64,000 nt of DNA, taken from the NCBI RefSeq assembly GCF_026210795.1, contig NC_089458.1, positions 992,001 to 1,056,000 of the forward strand, given 5' to 3'. Positions 59,959 through 64,000 of this stretch are shown piece by piece. The stretch's first letter is position 1, and each line of letters opens with the position of its first letter. The notes beneath the pieces were generated by a model. The model made no database searches. It was not told the origin of the DNA and was given only the letters and a program-made list of their open reading frames with translations. The position numbers and the translations under genes are program-made. Source of the stretch: Rhizophagus irregularis (lineage: Eukaryota > Glomeromycota > Glomeromycetes > Glomerales > Glomeraceae).

Positions 59959-62321
59959 ATGGAAACTGAAGGATACTTCAATGAAAGTCATTACGAACAC
60001 TTTCCTTCGGGAGGTAGAACGTAATTTTTTTCTCGAGTTTTTATCACCTATTATCCAATTTTCATTAAAAAAAAATAGATTAAAAACTAAAACTGCTTAT
60101 TAAAAAATATCTTCCTTTAGAAATATCTATGGATTATCTGTATTCACCTCATATTTAGAAAGTGGTTTACCTTGTCTTCCAGAATTTCCATCAAATGCTC
60201 TTAAAAATCCTCCTCATGAGATTTTTGCTTATAATTTGAGAAAAAAGAATAATAGAAAAAGTAAAAAGTTACATATCTCATCTAAATAAAAATCTTTCAT
60301 TTAAATTAATAATTTTATAATATTAATAATGTAGGAATCCATCAGCATTTATTCGTAAGTTTTTTCTATGGAATTAACTGTTTTGTTTCAGGATCAGGAC
60401 ATTGGAATACAATTGAATTACCATTAGATATTAAAGATATTGGTAATTTTGTAAATTTTAAAAATTTTTATACTTTATTTTATATTTATTCATTTGATAT
60501 TTAAAATTATATAATAGGTGAAATAATTTCAATGGATGTATTTTCTTCAATTAATTCGGATCTAACCATTGCCTTGACAACAGTCAATGTAAACCTTTTA
60601 AATTTATTTTTCTTTAAAATATTCAAAGAAATATATTTTTAACAACATAAATGCGTAATTGTAGTCAAATCAAAAGATCACATTTGAAGATGAGAACCAA
60701 TTTTTTCTTCAGATTTATTCTTTGGTGGATGATTCAGCATCAACATTTATGGAAGATGCTATTTATAAGATTGTTGGTAAGAATAAATTGTATTAACAAA
60801 ACTTTTTTAATAAATTAGATTATTATTAGATTATAGATTATAACATTTTTTTTAAAAACATTTTTTTTTTTAGAAAAAGATTGTCATCAAAGTATTATGC
60901 TTCATTTCACACCCATGCAACTTTTTCATACTAAGATTAATAAAGATGGTGAAGATTGTTCTGCTTTACTTTTATGTGGAACTGAGGGGGGTATACATTT
61001 ATATACTGAAGTGAGTTCAAAAATAATATATATTGTGCATAATTATATAATATTTATATATAATTTAAACTAATTATTTAAAAATTATTTGGTAATTTCT
61101 TTTTTATCAAAATTTTTAATAACAATTATTGTAATTTTAAGGACAAACACGCAAAGAAATGGGAACAATCATCTATACAACCTTATTTTCCTTTCATTGC
61201 TGGATTAACTAGATCAGCTAATTCTGATTTAAAGTAATATAAAAAATTAATTTTAGTAAGCCTATTTAATCTATTACTAATTTACTTTTTTTTTAAAAGG
61301 ATATTATCATTAGAAATTAAAGAATTCCATAATGTTAAAATTATAGCAGTAGGGTGCCAAAATGGAATGCTTCACATATCAGTCTTAAAGCGAAATGATT
61401 CTAATGAAGAATTTGGTAAATTAATATAATGTTTTTTTTACATTAAAACAAATTCATATTTATTAATGAAATTTTCGTAATTTTTAAAGTACAAGAACAA
61501 TCATCAGTTGCACTATTTAGTCCTATCACTTCAATATCTATATTCACATCATCTACAAGTAAAGGTTTGTAAATTATATAAAAAAGTTTTTTTCTTATAA
61601 GAATTTAACAAATGTAAATTTTTGTTTTTAAGATAAACAAGAAGAAATTCATATGCTTGTTACTTGTGCCGTAGAACAAGCAATTATATACTGGTATGAT
61701 AATTATGATAATGCGTTTTAACTTTTTATTATTTTATTTGGATATTTATGGACAATTTATTCACGTTTCAGTTATGTAGATAAAGAAATTCTTAAAAGTC
61801 CAATATATTTAAGAGAATGTTCACAACATGATAGTGTTTTATGTTCTCATATAATGGATATAGATTGGGATGGTAAAAATGAGATTCTTATCGGAACTTA
61901 TGGCAGAGAATTACTTATTTATAAACAAAGTGAGTTATGAATAATAAATTTTAATAGATTATATAGTATAATGTATAATAATTTTTTATTTTTTAGATGA
62001 TAATTCTCAAGATATGATTACGTACCAATTGTTATGGCAAAGATCTTTTACACATCCTATTTATAGAATAGCTAGCCTAGATTTAAATGAAGATGGTATT
62101 GAAGAACTTATCGTAGCTACTCAATATGGTGTACATATTTTACAGGTAAACAAATTTTAAGGCTATATATTTAAGATTTACATGAGATTTCTTATTATTT
62201 ATATTATTATTATATTTTTTTTTTTTTAAAGCCAAATTTAAGTAAAGCCAAAGAACAACTTTTGAAAGTATTAGATGAAATTGATAATTTAAATAAGGAA
62301 TATAAAAAACTTTGTATATAA
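59959..62321 (+). CDS. KPTN: Kaptin (KPTN) orthologue, KICSTOR-type beta-propeller protein
   Basis: I assembled thirteen exons with GT-AG junctions and continuous phase: 59959-60020, 60121-60260, 60335-60442, 60518-60588, 60665-60776, 60874-61010, 61142-61233, 61300-61415, 61490-61564, 61633-61693, 61772-61929, 61997-62145 and 62232-62321. They total 1371 nt, or 456 residues (human KPTN about 436). The N-terminus has GGRTNIYGLSVF. The middle has LHFTPMQLFHTKI and CGTEGGIHLYTE. The C-terminal part has DSVLCSHIMDIDWDGKNEIL, IGTYGRELLIYK, LLWQRSFTHPIYRI and DLNEDGIEELIVATQYGVHI. These follow human kaptin, including the FG-GAP-like DxDxDG repeats. In animals KPTN with ITFG2, C12orf66 and SZT2 recruits GATOR1 to lysosomes to restrain TORC1. 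That role in this fungus is inference. No disruption is seen. Confidence 0.85.
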
Positions 62322-62452
62322 TTATTTACAGATCTAAATAATAATAATAATTTATTTAATTTTTAAGATTGAATTTTTTAATTTTTTTCTAAAAATTGTT
62401 AATGACACGTGTTTGCTGAACTGAGTCATAAAAGATGAACTGATTTTTTAAC

Positions 62453-62460
62453 TATAAAAG
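62453..62460 (+). promoter_or_regulatory. Candidate TATA box of the second RNase III-fold gene
   Basis: TATAAAAG lies 58 bp before the ATG at 62511, within the 189-bp gap after the KPTN stop. The short gap suggests a compact promoter right behind KPTN. Confidence 0.45.
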
Positions 62461-62510
62461 GAATTGATATCCGTATATAAATCGAAATTTTTTTTTTGAT
62501 TTGATTTAAA

Positions 62511-63041
62511 ATGTCTCGTATAACAAATCTTTTAAAAAATTCATTAAATTTTATTTTAAACTCTCAGAAACTAAAGTTCTTTTCACCATCTTCATCACAA
62601 AAAAAATTAAAACTTCCACCATTAAAAGATGAAACTCTTCGTGACGAAATTTTAACACATCCAGCAGCACCGTTAAATAATCATCATCCATACAGAAGAT
62701 ACTGTTTTTATGGAGATAAAGCATACAATTATTTTATAGCAAGAGAATTATATAATAGGTTACCTAATGCAAGCAATGGAGAACTTAGTATATTAACCAA
62801 TAAACTTATATCAAGAAGTTTTCTTGCAGAAGTAGCTATTGAATGTGGTTTAGATAAATTGATTAAAGTAGCCAAAAATGCTCCAATATCCACCGGAATT
62901 TTATGTGAAAATGTTGAAGCTCATTTTGCTATATATATATTAAATGGTATGGAAGATGAAATGAAAAAATTTACTTCTGATATTATTGATTTTTATTTTG
63001 AAAACAAGATAAACAAACAAAAGAAAAAGGAAACTTTATAA
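62511..63041 (+). CDS. RNase III-fold protein, paralogue of the 58.5-kb gene
   Basis: This is a single exon of 176 residues. The N-terminal 35 residues are basic and Ser/Phe-rich (MSRITNLLKNSLNFIL), fitting mitochondrial import. The RNase III-like part reads CFYGDKAYNYFIARELYNRL, then LTNKLISRSFLAEVAIECGL, then ENVEAHFAIYILNGMEDEMK. The catalytic Glu four places before the GD aspartate is Cys here, and the second-motif Asp is Glu. It is therefore probably non-catalytic. The ending MKKFTSDIIDFYFENK is almost the same as in the minus-strand paralogue (MKKFTSDIVDYYFEKNK), but the long lysine-rich tail is absent. The two genes flank KPTN and diverge from it on the left and follow it on the right. 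A mitoribosomal large-subunit role is the best guess. Confidence 0.6.
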   Translation: MSRITNLLKNSLNFILNSQKLKFFSPSSSQKKLKLPPLKDETLRDEILTHPAAPLNNHHPYRRYCFYGDKAYNYFIARELYNRLPNASNGELSILTNKLISRSFLAEVAIECGLDKLIKVAKNAPISTGILCENVEAHFAIYILNGMEDEMKKFTSDIIDFYFENKINKQKKKETL

Positions 63042-63958
63042 AAATAATTAGTTTTCTCTCTTTTTTATTTGAATGAATAATTTTAATTATGTATATATAT
63101 TTATTTTTTTTTATGTATCTGGAATTAAAGATTTTTTGTTTTTTTTTACACTATTACATTTATTACTATGAGGTTTTAACCAAAGTTATTTGGCCAATGA
63201 TGACATACTAGGTAATTGTTTGTCAAAGTAATTGTAAGAAATTTTTGAATGTTTACTCTTACTGAATCCAGAATCTTTAGGTGTAAAATTTCATTTTTAC
63301 ATGATCTTTATACACTTATATTTGGACTTTCAGTTAAAAGATCCATGCTGATCTCAAAGCAATATTATATACCACGTTTCCTCTTTCGTGATTTTCTTTA
63401 TTGATATTTTTATGGGTGATGTTTATTTAAGAAAAAGTTATCAGTAGTTTAAAGTTGTATACGGGACGTTAGTCTCCGTGGTATCCGCCGTGATGATAAC
63501 ATCTAGGCTGATCCGTGAAATAACTATTACTTATACTCTTATGTTTTGTAGCAGTAAACATGTGAGTTTGTGACACACCAAATAAGAGAATAGTCGATCG
63601 ACACACTTCAAATGTCATTAAAGATTTTATGAATTGGATATTAATCCATTCGGATGGTTATCTGGATCATCCATTATTTACGAATCGGTCATCTGGTCAT
63701 CTTATATTGAGATGGTTCATCCGGATCATCTATTTATTTACGGACCGGATGATGAATTATTATTTTTCAACTTAGTAATTATACTTATTAAAAAAAAAAA
63801 AATGACAATAGTAAGCTAATTACGTATTATAATAATCTATACACTATAAAAGATTATATTAAATGTGTCAAAATTTTTCATTTTAATTAGAAATGATTTT
63901 AGTTTATTTTTAGTCACGGCATCAACCAAAAATTTTTGCCAATTAAAATTTAATTTTT
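63042..63958. other. Right-edge intergenic region
   Basis: No gene is seen. Two imperfect copies of a GGATCATC-ATTTA-CGGA... unit occur about 60 bp apart (63661-63695 and 63720-63753). They give the short, unconvincing frame at 63634-63819. Confidence 0.45.
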
Positions 63959-63995
63959 TAATCCCCTGTCGCACTAAGTGTCACTCATGATCACC
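63959..63995 (+). repeat. Dispersed 37-bp repeat, copy 2
   Basis: It matches the copy at 13896-13932 at all but one position (CACTA-A-GTG against CACTA-T-GTG) in the same orientation. The similarity stops within a few bases on both sides, apart from AT-rich sequence. The window ends just after it. Confidence 0.7.
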
Positions 63996-64000
63996 TTCAT

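Noticed and set aside
60356-60392. 37-nt GTAAGT...TTTCAG segment inside KPTN exon 3
   Set aside because: Has perfect intron borders but is far shorter than the other introns, and removing it would create an in-frame stop; reading through keeps the frame.

Overview
The window is nuclear DNA from a fungus with a very AT-rich genome, most likely an arbuscular mycorrhizal fungus (Glomeromycotina, Rhizophagus-like). The reasons are: many poly-A/T runs and (TA)n tracts; genes with many introns of about 60-100 bp using GTAAGT/TAG signals; a fused AROM gene of the shikimate pathway; and decayed transposons lying between compact housekeeping genes. The species assignment is inference.

Layout. From 1 to 18 kb the window is almost empty. 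It holds one small WGR-domain protein (7.7 kb), minisatellites, a 37-bp dispersed repeat and a 2.9-kb stretch with no CpG dinucleotide (14.2-17.1 kb). This is followed by a MITE-like element and a broken exon. From 18.0 to 24.0 kb, all on the minus strand, come a six-exon Uma2/PD-(D/E)XK-like gene, a frameshifted NOB1 copy and a hAT transposase relic. From 24.3 to 27.1 kb (minus) is the GPI mannosyltransferase SMP3/PIGZ. From 27.9 to 37.5 kb are two tandem AROM copies. The first ends after the EPSP synthase domain and carries a frameshift; the second is a full pentafunctional gene. From 39.6 to 45.1 kb is 5-oxoprolinase, and from 45.5 to 51.2 kb (minus) TRAPPC10/Trs130. TRAPPC10 is divergent from a septation-type coiled-coil (Uds1) gene at 51.7-55.1 kb. 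From 56.4 to 58.6 kb (minus) are an F-box protein and a mitochondrial RNase III-fold protein. From 60.0 to 62.3 kb is a 13-exon kaptin (KPTN) gene, assembled here exon by exon. At 62.5 kb is a second RNase III-fold paralogue.

The most interesting points are the AROM pair, which look complementary in their damage and share an almost identical 1-kb gene-conversion-like tract, and the KPTN gene, a KICSTOR (TORC1 nutrient-sensing) subunit not found in yeasts. The CpG desert, the multiply disrupted NOB1, and the Uma2-like nuclease gene split by introns also deserve a second look. No tRNA, rRNA or CRISPR array was seen. Gene models were spliced by hand; exon lengths were checked for reading phase in KPTN, the Uma2-like gene, both AROM copies, the F-box gene and the Uds1 gene.
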